A model generated the notes under the pieces. That model saw only the letters and a program-made list of their open reading frames with translations. It had not been told where the DNA came from and did not search any database. The translations under genes were made by a program, and so were the position numbers. A stretch of DNA of 64,000 nucleotides from Pelomonas sp965229315 (GTDB lineage: Bacteria; Pseudomonadota; Gammaproteobacteria; Burkholderiales; Burkholderiaceae_C): the NCBI RefSeq assembly GCF_965229315.1, contig NZ_CBDDJA010000002.1, positions 1,240,001 through 1,304,000 of the forward strand, given 5' to 3'. Shown piece after piece: positions 35,556-42,868 of this stretch. Each line of letters starts with the position of its first letter. Position 1 is the stretch's first letter.

Positions 35556-36293
35556 TCAGCGCTGGCGCATCTTCTCCAGCTCGCTGCGCGAGCGCGAGAT
35601 GACGCCGTCGATGCGATCGATCACCGAGATCCAGCGGCTGCCCTGGCCGACCGCGAAGTGCAGCGGCGTGACCGCCAGCGGCACCGGCACCAGCACCAGA
35701 CCACGCCGGCGCGACTCGGCCAATGCCGGGTGGCGGGCCGCCTGCTTCGCGTCGTCCGTCTCCAGCGTGATGAGCGCCGCGCGGCAGCGCCCGGCCGCCA
35801 CCATGCGCAGCGCGCCGTCGTCGTCGCCGGCCTCGCGCGCATCCATGCGGCCCAGGCCCGCGTGCGTGAACAGCTCGCCGTAGCTGGAGCCGCGTGCCCA
35901 GCAGACGACCTGGCCGTCCAGGTCGGCATACCGGGTGATGCCGGCCTGCTGGCCGTCGCGCACGACGGCCCAGGTGTGGTTGGTCCAGACCGGCAGGCTG
36001 AAGCGCAGCAGCTTGTCGCGCTGCGGTGTGCGCGTGAGGCCGAACATCACGCCGTCGCCCGCGGCGGTCAGCTTCTGCGCCCGCAGCCAGGGTGTCGGGC
36101 GATAGTCCCAGGTGATGTTCATCCGGCGTGCCACCCAGGCCAGCATCCTGGGCGTCTGGTCCGACGGTGCGCCGGTGCCCACGAACAGCGGCACCAGCGA
36201 CTCGGCGCGCACGGGCAGGCCGAGCGCGGGGCCCAAGGCCAGCGCCAGCATCTGGCGGCGGCGCGCCTGGGTCGTCCGGGTGGTCGGGGCCAT
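35556..36293 (-). CDS. Periplasmic amino-acid-type binding protein (SBP_bac_3 family)
   Basis: 245 residues from the ATG at 36293. The first ~30 residues contain ARRRQMLALALGPALGLPV, an export signal whose twin arginines hint at, but do not prove, Tat export. The mature part resembles family 3 solute-binding proteins of the type found without transporters (ARRMNITWDYRPTPWLRAQK, LRFSLPVWTNHTWAVVRDG, CWARGSSYGELFTHAGLG). No permease or ATPase gene is nearby, so it may be a sensor or orphan binding protein. It converges tightly on ribE (3 bp apart) and diverges from the kdp operon. Confidence 0.8.
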   Translation of the reverse strand: MAPTTRTTQARRRQMLALALGPALGLPVRAESLVPLFVGTGAPSDQTPRMLAWVARRMNITWDYRPTPWLRAQKLTAAGDGVMFGLTRTPQRDKLLRFSLPVWTNHTWAVVRDGQQAGITRYADLDGQVVCWARGSSYGELFTHAGLGRMDAREAGDDDGALRMVAAGRCRAALITLETDDAKQAARHPALAESRRRGLVLVPVPLAVTPLHFAVGQGSRWISVIDRIDGVISRSRSELEKMRQR

Positions 36294-36317
36294 GCGCTCA
36301 TTCTAGGAAGCGCCCGC

Positions 36318-36375
36318 GCTGCGATCTTGATGCTTTCTTGATGCCGCCCGCTGCGATCTTGTCGGCGGTTTGACG
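36318..36375 (+). promoter_or_regulatory. Candidate KdpE operator and promoter of the kdp operon
   Basis: The heptamer TCTTGAT occurs at 36325-36331 and 36336-36342, and the close variant TCTTGTC at 36357-36363. Spacings are 11 and 21 bp, one and two helical turns. Two of the copies lie within a 12-bp direct repeat GCTGCGATCTTG (36318-36329 and 36350-36361, 32 bp apart). A TTGACG -35-like box follows at 36370-36375, without a good -10. Same-face direct repeats just upstream of -35 are typical of OmpR-family regulators, and KdpE is encoded in this operon. The binding is inferred. Confidence 0.5.
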
Positions 36376-36413
36376 GCCGGATTTCCAGAATGCCTTCCAT
36401 CAAAGGAGGTGTC

Positions 36414-36521
36414 ATGGACATCGTTTATCTGGGCCTGGGCATGGCCCTGGCTCTTGTCACCGCGCTGGCGGCCTGGGGTTGCGAGCGCCTGCGCGGCGCC
36501 GGCCGCGGAGGTCGCCCATGA
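36414..36521 (+). CDS. Small hydrophobic protein at the head of the kdp operon
   Basis: A 35-codon reading frame preceded by a near-perfect Shine-Dalgarno sequence, AAGGAGGT at 36403-36410, with ideal spacing to ATG 36414. The peptide has one transmembrane helix (VYLGLGMALALVTALAAW) and a basic tail (CERLRGAGRGGRP). Its stop overlaps the kdpF start as ATGA. It has the strongest ribosome site in the operon, which argues that it is really translated. It could be a membrane micro-subunit or regulator of the Kdp complex, or a leader that couples translation into kdpF. It is not KdpF itself. Confidence 0.7.
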   Translation: MDIVYLGLGMALALVTALAAWGCERLRGAGRGGRP

Positions 36522-36610
36522 GCGCGCTCGAGTGGGTGGCGGCCGCGCTGGTGGCCTTTCTGGTGGTGTACCTGTTCTGGGCGCTGCTGTTTCCGGAGGA
36601 CCTGACATGA
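36518..36610 (+). CDS. kdpF: Potassium-transporting ATPase subunit KdpF
   Basis: 30 codons, too short for routine gene calling. The single helix VAAALVAFLVVYLFWALL flanked by MSALEW and the acidic FPEDLT end has the size and layout of KdpF, a stabilising subunit of the KdpFABC complex. It overlaps the micro-ORF upstream and kdpA downstream (ATGA at 36607-36610), as expected for KdpF. The identification rests on position, length and hydrophobicity. Confidence 0.85.
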   Translation: MSALEWVAAALVAFLVVYLFWALLFPEDLT

Positions 36611-38406
36611 GCACGTCGGCCTGGATTCAACTCGTCGCTTTTCTCGCCGTGCTGCTTGCGCTGGCCTGGCCGCTCGCGCATTGGATCCATGCGGCCATGG
36701 AAGGCCGCATCGCCTGGCTGCGCCGCGTGGAGCGGGGCCTGCTGAAGCTGGCCGGCGTCGATGCCGACGCCGAGCAGGGCTGGCTGCGCTACGCGCTCGG
36801 CCTGGTGATCTTCAATGCGCTGGGCGTCGTCGCCGTGTATGCGTTGCAGCGGCTGCAGGTCTGGCTGCCGCTGAACCCGCAGGGGCTGGCTGCGGTCACG
36901 CCGGACTCGGCCTTCAACACCGCGGTCAGCTTCGTCACCAACACCAACTGGCAGGGCTACGGCGGCGAGTCGACGATGAGCTACCTGACGCAGATGCTCG
37001 CGCTGACAGTGCAGAACTTCCTGTCCGCGGCCACCGGCATCGCCGTGGTCGTGGCCCTCGTGCGCGGCTTTGCGCGCCACGCCGGCACGGCCATCGGCAA
37101 CGTCTGGGCCGACCTGACCCGCGCCACGCTGTGGGTGCTGCTGCCGCTGTCGGTGGTGTTCGCGCTGGTGCTGGCCGGCCTGGGCGTCGTGCAGACGCTC
37201 AAGCCCTACCAGGACGTGACGACCGTGGAGGTGCAGCACTGGCAGGAGCCCCGGCTCGATGCCCAAGGCCAGCCCCTCAAGGGTGCCGACGGCCAGCCCG
37301 TCATGGTGGACAAGAGCGGCCAGAGCCAGAGCATCGCCGTCGGCCCGGTCGCGTCGCAGCTCGCCATCAAGATGCTGGGCACCAACGGCGGCGGCTTCTT
37401 CAATGCCAACTCGGCCCACCCGTTCGAGAACCCGAGCGCGGCGACGAACGCGCTGCAGATGCTGTCCATCTTTTTGATCCCGGCGGCGCTGTGCTTCGTG
37501 CTGGGCCGCCAGGTGGGCGACATGCGCCAGGGCTGGGCGCTGCTGGGCGCGATGACGGCGATGTTCGTCGTCGCCGTCGTCATCGCCACCGGCGCCGAGC
37601 AGGCCGGCAACCCGCACCTGGCGGCGCTGGGTGTCGACGCGGCCAACAGCGCCACGCAGTCGGGCGGCAACATGGAGGGCAAGGAAGTGCGCTTCGGCAT
37701 CGACGCGTCCGCGCTGTTCGCCGTCATCACGACGGCTGCGAGCTGCGGCGCGGTCAACGCCATGCACGACAGCTTCACGCCGCTGGGCGGGCTGGTGCCC
37801 ATGGTCATGATGCAGCTCGGCGAGGTGGTGTTCGGCGGTGTCGGCGCGGGCCTGTACGGCATGCTGGTGTTCGCCGTGCTGGCCGTCTTCGTCGCGGGCC
37901 TGATGATCGGCCGCACGCCCGAGTACCTCGGCAAGAAGATCGAGGCGCACGAGATGAAGATGGTGTCGCTGGCCATCCTGCTGACGCCGCTGGCCGTGCT
38001 GGTCGGCACGGCGGTGGCGGTCGTCGCGGAGCCCGGCAGGGCCGGCATCGCCGCACCCGGCGCGCACGGCTTCAGCGAGGTGTTGTACGCGCTCTCGTCG
38101 GCCGGCAACAACAACGGCAGCGCGTTCGCAGGGCTGTCCGCCAACACGCCGTTCTACAACCTGCTGCTGGGCCTGGTGATGTGGATAGGCCGCTTCGGCG
38201 TCATCGTGCCGGTGCTGGCCATGGCCGGCTCGCTGGTGGCCAAGAAGCGCCTCGCACCCGGCGAAGGCACGCTGCCCACGCACGGCCCGCTGTTCGTCGT
38301 GCTGCTGATCGGCGCCGTCCTTCTCGTCGGCCTTCTGAACTACGTGCCGGCGCTGGCCCTGGGGCCGGTCGTCGAGCACCTGATCCTGTGGAGCACGCAA
38401 CCATGA
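36607..38406 (+). CDS. kdpA: Potassium-transporting ATPase subunit KdpA
   Basis: 599 residues from ATG 36607, chosen because it overlaps the kdpF stop and gives the family N-terminus. KdpA is the channel-like K+-binding subunit derived from the Trk/Ktr superfamily. The selectivity-filter loops are visible: FVTNTNWQGYGGESTMSYL, TNGGGFFNANSAHPFENP, TQSGGNMEGKEVRFG and LSSAGNNNGSAFAG. About ten transmembrane helices are present. It overlaps kdpB by four bases. Length and motifs are normal. Confidence 0.97.
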   Translation: MSTSAWIQLVAFLAVLLALAWPLAHWIHAAMEGRIAWLRRVERGLLKLAGVDADAEQGWLRYALGLVIFNALGVVAVYALQRLQVWLPLNPQGLAAVTPDSAFNTAVSFVTNTNWQGYGGESTMSYLTQMLALTVQNFLSAATGIAVVVALVRGFARHAGTAIGNVWADLTRATLWVLLPLSVVFALVLAGLGVVQTLKPYQDVTTVEVQHWQEPRLDAQGQPLKGADGQPVMVDKSGQSQSIAVGPVASQLAIKMLGTNGGGFFNANSAHPFENPSAATNALQMLSIFLIPAALCFVLGRQVGDMRQGWALLGAMTAMFVVAVVIATGAEQAGNPHLAALGVDAANSATQSGGNMEGKEVRFGIDASALFAVITTAASCGAVNAMHDSFTPLGGLVPMVMMQLGEVVFGGVGAGLYGMLVFAVLAVFVAGLMIGRTPEYLGKKIEAHEMKMVSLAILLTPLAVLVGTAVAVVAEPGRAGIAAPGAHGFSEVLYALSSAGNNNGSAFAGLSANTPFYNLLLGLVMWIGRFGVIVPVLAMAGSLVAKKRLAPGEGTLPTHGPLFVVLLIGAVLLVGLLNYVPALALGPVVEHLILWSTQP

Positions 38407-40454
38407 GTCGCGCTGGTTTTTCCCTGTTGGACCCGGCGCTGACGCGCATCGCGCTCGTCGATGCGCTGCGCAAGCTGGACCCGCGCACGCAGCTGCGCAA
38501 CCCGGTGATGTTCGTCGTCTACCTCGGCAGCGCGCTGACGACGGCGCTGGCCGTCGCGAAACCCGATGGCTTCGTCATCGCCGTGACCGTGTGGCTGTGG
38601 TTCACGGTGCTGTTCGCCAATTTCGCCGAGGCGCTGGCCGAGGGCCGCAGCAAGGCGCAGGCCGCGTCGCTGCGCGGCCTGAAGAAGGAAACCTGGGCCA
38701 AGGTCGCCGATGGCTGGAAGCCCGGCACGCCGCGCGAGGCGCTGAAGTGGCACCCGCGCGAGGCCGGCACGCTGCGCCGTGGCGAGGTCGTGCTGATCGA
38801 GGCCGGCGACGTGGTGCCGGCCGACGCCGAGGTCGTGGCGGGCGTGGCGTCGGTGGACGAGAGCGCCATCACCGGCGAGTCCGCACCGGTCATCCGCGAG
38901 AGCGGCGGCGACTTCTCGGCGCTGACCGGCGGCACCCGCGTGTTGTCGGACTGGGTCGTGGCCCGCGTGGCCGTGAACCCCGGCGAGACCTTCGTGGACC
39001 GCATGATCGCGATGGTGGAGGGCGCGCAGCGCAAGCGCACGCCCAACGAGATCGCGCTGACCATCCTGCTGGTCGCGCTGACGCTGGTGTTCCTGGGCGT
39101 GTGCGCCACGCTGCTGCCGTTTTCGACCTTCAGCGTGGCGGTGGCCGGCGCGGGCCAGCCGGTCGGCATCGTCGTGCTCGTCGCCCTGCTGGTGTGCCTG
39201 ATCCCGACGACCATCGCCGGCCTGCTGTCGGCCGTGGGCGTGGCGGGCATGAGCCGCATGCTGCAGGCCAATGTCATCGCCACCTCGGGCCGTGCCGTGG
39301 AGGCTGCCGGCGACGTGGACGTGCTGCTGCTGGACAAGACCGGCACCATCACGCTGGGCAACCGCCAGGCCGATGCCTTCTGGCCGGTGGACGGTGCCAG
39401 CGAGGCGCAGCTCGCCGAGGCCGCGCGCCTGGCGTCGCTGGCCGACGAGACGCCCGAGGGCCGCAGCATCGTGGCGCTGGCCGAGCGCAGGTTCGGCCTG
39501 AAGGGCGCCGGCGGGCAGGGCGTCTTCGTGCCGTTCACGGCGCAGACGCGCATGAGCGGCGTGGACCTCGGCTCGCGGCTGATCCGCAAGGGTGCCGGCA
39601 GCGCCGTGCGCGCCCATGTCGAGGCCTTGCACGGCCGCTGGCCCGCCAGCGTGCAGGCGGCGGTGGACGAGGCCGCGCGCCGCGGCAGCACGCCGCTCGT
39701 CGTGGCCGACGGCACGCAGGTGCTGGGCGTCGTCGAGCTGAAGGACATCGTCAAGCCCGGCATCAAGGACAGGTTCGCGCAGCTGCGCCGCATGGGCATC
39801 AAGACCATCATGGTCACGGGCGACAACCGCTTGACGGCTGCGGCCATCGCGGCCGAGGCCGGCGTGGACGACTTCCTCGCCGAAGCCACACCCGAGGCCA
39901 AGCTCGCGCTGATCCGCGAGCACCAGGCCCAGGGCCGGCTGGTCGCCATGACCGGTGACGGCACCAACGATGCGCCCGCGCTGGCCCAGGCCGACGTGGC
40001 CGTGGCCATGAACACCGGCACCCAGGCCGCCAAGGAAGCCGGCAACATGGTCGACCTGGACAGCAACCCCACCAAGCTCATCGAGGTGGTGGAGACCGGT
40101 AAGCAGATGCTGATGACGCGCGGGTCGCTGACGACCTTCAGCATCGCCAACGACCTGGCCAAGTACTTCGCCGTGCTGCCGGCGGCCTTTGTGTCGACCT
40201 ATCCGCAGCTGGCCGCGCTGAACGTCATGCACCTGGCCAGCCCCAACTCGGCCATCCTGAGCGCCGTCATCTTCAACGCGCTGATCATCGTCGTGCTGAT
40301 CCCGCTGGCGCTCAGGGGCGTGCGCTATCGCGCCATCGGCGCCGCCGCGCTGCTGCGCCGCAACCTGCTGGTCTACGGCCTGGGCGGCGTCATCGTCCCC
40401 TTCATCGGCATCAAGGCCATCGACCTCGTCCTCGTTGCGCTCGGCCTCGCCTGA
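38403..40454 (+). CDS. kdpB: Potassium-transporting P-type ATPase subunit KdpB
   Basis: 683 residues; the ATG overlaps the kdpA stop. The P-type ATPase motifs are all present: SAITGESAPVIRES (actuator domain), Asp311 in LLLDKTGTITLGNR (phosphorylation site), MVTGDNRLTAAAIAAEAG and MTGDGTNDAPALAQADVA (hinge). Transmembrane segments have the KdpB-specific IPTTIAGLLSAVGVAGMSRM. It couples ATP hydrolysis to K+ uptake through KdpA. A 26-bp spacer leads to an unexpected outer-membrane protein gene instead of kdpC. Confidence 0.97.
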   Translation: MSRAGFSLLDPALTRIALVDALRKLDPRTQLRNPVMFVVYLGSALTTALAVAKPDGFVIAVTVWLWFTVLFANFAEALAEGRSKAQAASLRGLKKETWAKVADGWKPGTPREALKWHPREAGTLRRGEVVLIEAGDVVPADAEVVAGVASVDESAITGESAPVIRESGGDFSALTGGTRVLSDWVVARVAVNPGETFVDRMIAMVEGAQRKRTPNEIALTILLVALTLVFLGVCATLLPFSTFSVAVAGAGQPVGIVVLVALLVCLIPTTIAGLLSAVGVAGMSRMLQANVIATSGRAVEAAGDVDVLLLDKTGTITLGNRQADAFWPVDGASEAQLAEAARLASLADETPEGRSIVALAERRFGLKGAGGQGVFVPFTAQTRMSGVDLGSRLIRKGAGSAVRAHVEALHGRWPASVQAAVDEAARRGSTPLVVADGTQVLGVVELKDIVKPGIKDRFAQLRRMGIKTIMVTGDNRLTAAAIAAEAGVDDFLAEATPEAKLALIREHQAQGRLVAMTGDGTNDAPALAQADVAVAMNTGTQAAKEAGNMVDLDSNPTKLIEVVETGKQMLMTRGSLTTFSIANDLAKYFAVLPAAFVSTYPQLAALNVMHLASPNSAILSAVIFNALIIVVLIPLALRGVRYRAIGAAALLRRNLLVYGLGGVIVPFIGIKAIDLVLVALGLA

Positions 40455-40480
40455 GCGCCACTCAACCCCGCATCCCGACC

Positions 40481-41206
40481 ATGAAATCTCTCGTTTCCCT
40501 GCTGGTGCTCGCCGCCACCGTTCCCGCCTTCGCCGACGATCCGGCACCGGCCGCCGATCCGCTGTCGTTCAACATCGGCGCCGTCAGCGACTACCGCTAC
40601 CGCGGCATCTCCCAGACCCGCCTGAAGCCCGCGCTGCAAGGCGGCATCGACTACGCCGCGGCCAACGGCTTCTACGTCGGCACCTGGGCCTCCACGATCA
40701 AGTGGATCAAGGATGCCGGTGGCGACGGCCAGGTCGAGCTGGACCTGTACGGCGGCTACAAGACCGAGGTGGCCCAGGGCCTGACGCTGGACGTGGGGGT
40801 GCTGCAGTACCTGTACCCCAGCAACAAGCTCAACCCGAGCGCCAACACGCTGGAGGTCTATGGCGCCCTGAGCTACGGGCCCTTCACGGCCAAGTATTCG
40901 CACAGCGCGACCAACCTGTTCGGCTTCCCGTCCAGCAAGAACTCCGGCTACCTCGACGTGTCGGCCAACGTCGACCTCGGCGACGGCCTGACGCTGACGC
41001 CGCACGTGGGCCACCAGACGGTCAAGCACAACTCGGCGGCCTCGTACACCGACTACTCGCTGACGCTGGCCAAGGGCTTCGCCGGGCTCGTGGTCAGTGG
41101 CGCCATCGTCGGCACCGATGCGAATAAGACGGCCTATGCCAACCCGGTGACGGCCCGGTTCATGGGCAAGACCACGCTCGTCGTCGGCCTGAAGAAGACC
41201 TTCTGA
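40481..41206 (+). CDS. TorF-family putative outer-membrane porin inside the kdp operon
   Basis: 241 residues from ATG 40481. Residues 1-18 form a signal peptide (MKSLVSLLVLAATVPAFA). The mature protein has alternating beta strands with NIGAVSDYRYRGISQTRLKP, YVGTWASTIKW and an ending LVVGLKKTF whose C-terminal aromatic is typical of outer-membrane barrels. The YRGISQ pattern is diagnostic for the TorF/Gcw_chp family. Spacing to kdpB (26 bp) and kdpC (14 bp, with a GGAG ribosome site) puts it in the same transcript. It may let K+ or another solute cross the outer membrane under potassium starvation; that is inference. Confidence 0.87.
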   Translation: MKSLVSLLVLAATVPAFADDPAPAADPLSFNIGAVSDYRYRGISQTRLKPALQGGIDYAAANGFYVGTWASTIKWIKDAGGDGQVELDLYGGYKTEVAQGLTLDVGVLQYLYPSNKLNPSANTLEVYGALSYGPFTAKYSHSATNLFGFPSSKNSGYLDVSANVDLGDGLTLTPHVGHQTVKHNSAASYTDYSLTLAKGFAGLVVSGAIVGTDANKTAYANPVTARFMGKTTLVVGLKKTF

Positions 41207-41220
41207 ACCGGAGTGCCACC

Positions 41221-41838
41221 ATGACCACGCCCCTTTCTCCCACCGCCATCGCCGCAACGGCCCCGGTGCCGCTGTGGCGCCCCGCGCTGACGCTGTTCGT
41301 CGTGCTCAGCCTCGTCACCGGCCTGGCCTACCCGCTGGTCGTCACCGGTGTGGCGCAGACCGTGTTCCCGCGCGAAGCCAACGGCAGCCTCGTCCAGCAG
41401 GGCGGCCAGCCGGTCGGCTCCGCGCTGATCGGCCAGGCCTTTGCCGACCCCGGGCACTTCTGGAGCCGCCCGTCCGCCACCGGGCCCATGCCCTACAACG
41501 CGGCCAATTCCGGCGGCTCCAACCTGGCGCCCACGGCGCCGGCGCTGACCGACGCGGTCAAGGCGCGCCTCGAGGCCTTGCGCGCGGCCGACCCCGGCAA
41601 CACCGCGCCCGTGCCGGTGGACCTGGTCACCACTTCCGCCAGCGGGCTGGACCCGCACATCAGCCGCGCCGCCGCCGACTACCAGGTGGCCCGCGTCGCC
41701 CGGGCGCGCGGCCTGCCGGTCGAGCAGGTGAAGGCGCTGGTGGCCCGGCAGACCGAGGGCCGCTGGCTGGGCTTCATCGGCGAGCCGCGCGTCAACGTGC
41801 TGGCACTGAACCTGGCGCTGCAGGCCTTGCCCAAGTGA
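41221..41838 (+). CDS. kdpC: Potassium-transporting ATPase subunit KdpC
   Basis: 205 residues from ATG 41221. It has a single N-terminal transmembrane helix (LTLFVVLSLVTGLAYPLVVTG) and the periplasmic KdpC domain with GSALIGQAFADPGHFWSRPS, YNAANSGGSNLAPTAPAL, and LDPHISRAAADYQVARVARARG near the C-terminus. KdpC assembles with KdpA and KdpB and raises nucleotide affinity. It lies after the porin gene and before corA. Confidence 0.96.
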   Translation: MTTPLSPTAIAATAPVPLWRPALTLFVVLSLVTGLAYPLVVTGVAQTVFPREANGSLVQQGGQPVGSALIGQAFADPGHFWSRPSATGPMPYNAANSGGSNLAPTAPALTDAVKARLEALRAADPGNTAPVPVDLVTTSASGLDPHISRAAADYQVARVARARGLPVEQVKALVARQTEGRWLGFIGEPRVNVLALNLALQALPK

Positions 41839-41893
41839 GCCGCGCGCGCGGGCCGTGCGAGGATGGCCCGGTGTTCAAGAAGAAGCTGCCGCC

Positions 41894-42862
41894 ATGCTGA
41901 TCAACAGCGCCTTGTACGACGATGGGCGAGTCGTGGCCGAGCCGGGCCTGGAGGGGGTCTCCGAAGCGCTGGAGCGCCAGTCCGGCTTCGTGTGGATCGC
42001 GCTGCGCGACCCCACCGACGAGGAGCTCAACCTGCTGCAGCGCGAGCTGAACCTGCCGCCGCTGGCGGTGGAGGACGCCCGCAAGGGCCACCAGCGGCCC
42101 AAGCTGGAGGAATACGGCGAGATCCTGTTCGCCGCGATGCATCTGCTGGAGCCCGGCCCGGACGGGCTGCAGATCGGCGAGGTGCACGTCTTCGTCGGGC
42201 CGCGCTTCATCGTCTCGGTGCGGCACAACAGCCAGCAGGGCTTCCTCGGCGTGCGCGGCCGTGCGGAGCGCGAGCCGCACCTGCTGCGCCAGGGGCCGGG
42301 CTTCGTCTTCTACGCGCTGATGGACGCGGTCGTGGATCGCTACTTCCCGCTGATCGACGAAGTCGAGGCCGAGCTGGAGCAGCTCGAAGAGACGATGTTC
42401 CAGCCGCACCAGGACCGCCAGGCCGTCGTGCAGCGCCTGTTCGCGCTGAAGCAGCGCCTGGGCACGCAGCGGCATGCCGTCACGCCGCTGCTGGAGGTGA
42501 CCTCCAAGCTGCACGGCGGCCGCGTGCCGGTCGTGTGCGAGGCGCTGCAGGACTACTTCCGCGACGTCTACGACCACCTGCTGCGCATCCAGGCCAGCAT
42601 CGACGCGGCACGCGAAACCATCATCGCCGCCACGCAGGTCAACCTCACGCTGGTGACCATCGACGAATCCCTGGTCACCAAGCGGCTGGCCGCCTGGGCC
42701 GCCATCTTCGCCGCGTCCACCGCGCTGGCCGGCATCTGGGGCATGAACTTCGAGCGCATGCCCGAGCTGAAATGGGCCTTCGGCTATCCGATGGCGCTGG
42801 GCGCGATCGTGCTCGTCAGCGGCGCGCTGTACTGGCGCTTCAAGCGCGCCGGCTGGCTCTGA
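41894..42862 (+). CDS. corA: CorA-family divalent cation transporter
   Basis: 322 residues from ATG 41894. The long cytoplasmic N-terminal domain shows LAVEDARKGHQRPKLEEYG and HNSQQGFLGVRGRAEREPH. The C-terminus has two helices with the ion-filter GMN motif in LAGIWGMNFERMPELKW. CorA channels carry Mg2+, Co2+ or Ni2+, and related ZntB members move Zn2+; the GMN followed by a MPEL loop fits classical CorA. It sits 55 bp after kdpC and only 6 bp before kdpD, so it is embedded in the potassium operon. Length and motifs are normal. Confidence 0.93.
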   Translation: MLINSALYDDGRVVAEPGLEGVSEALERQSGFVWIALRDPTDEELNLLQRELNLPPLAVEDARKGHQRPKLEEYGEILFAAMHLLEPGPDGLQIGEVHVFVGPRFIVSVRHNSQQGFLGVRGRAEREPHLLRQGPGFVFYALMDAVVDRYFPLIDEVEAELEQLEETMFQPHQDRQAVVQRLFALKQRLGTQRHAVTPLLEVTSKLHGGRVPVVCEALQDYFRDVYDHLLRIQASIDAARETIIAATQVNLTLVTIDESLVTKRLAAWAAIFAASTALAGIWGMNFERMPELKWAFGYPMALGAIVLVSGALYWRFKRAGWL

Positions 42863-42868
42863 CCGGCG

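Noticed and set aside
41871..41900. Nine-codon GTG frame (VFKKKLPPC) overlapping the corA start, possible leader peptide
   Set aside because: There is no ribosome site, no attenuator fold and no regulatory codon run. It is too short to support.
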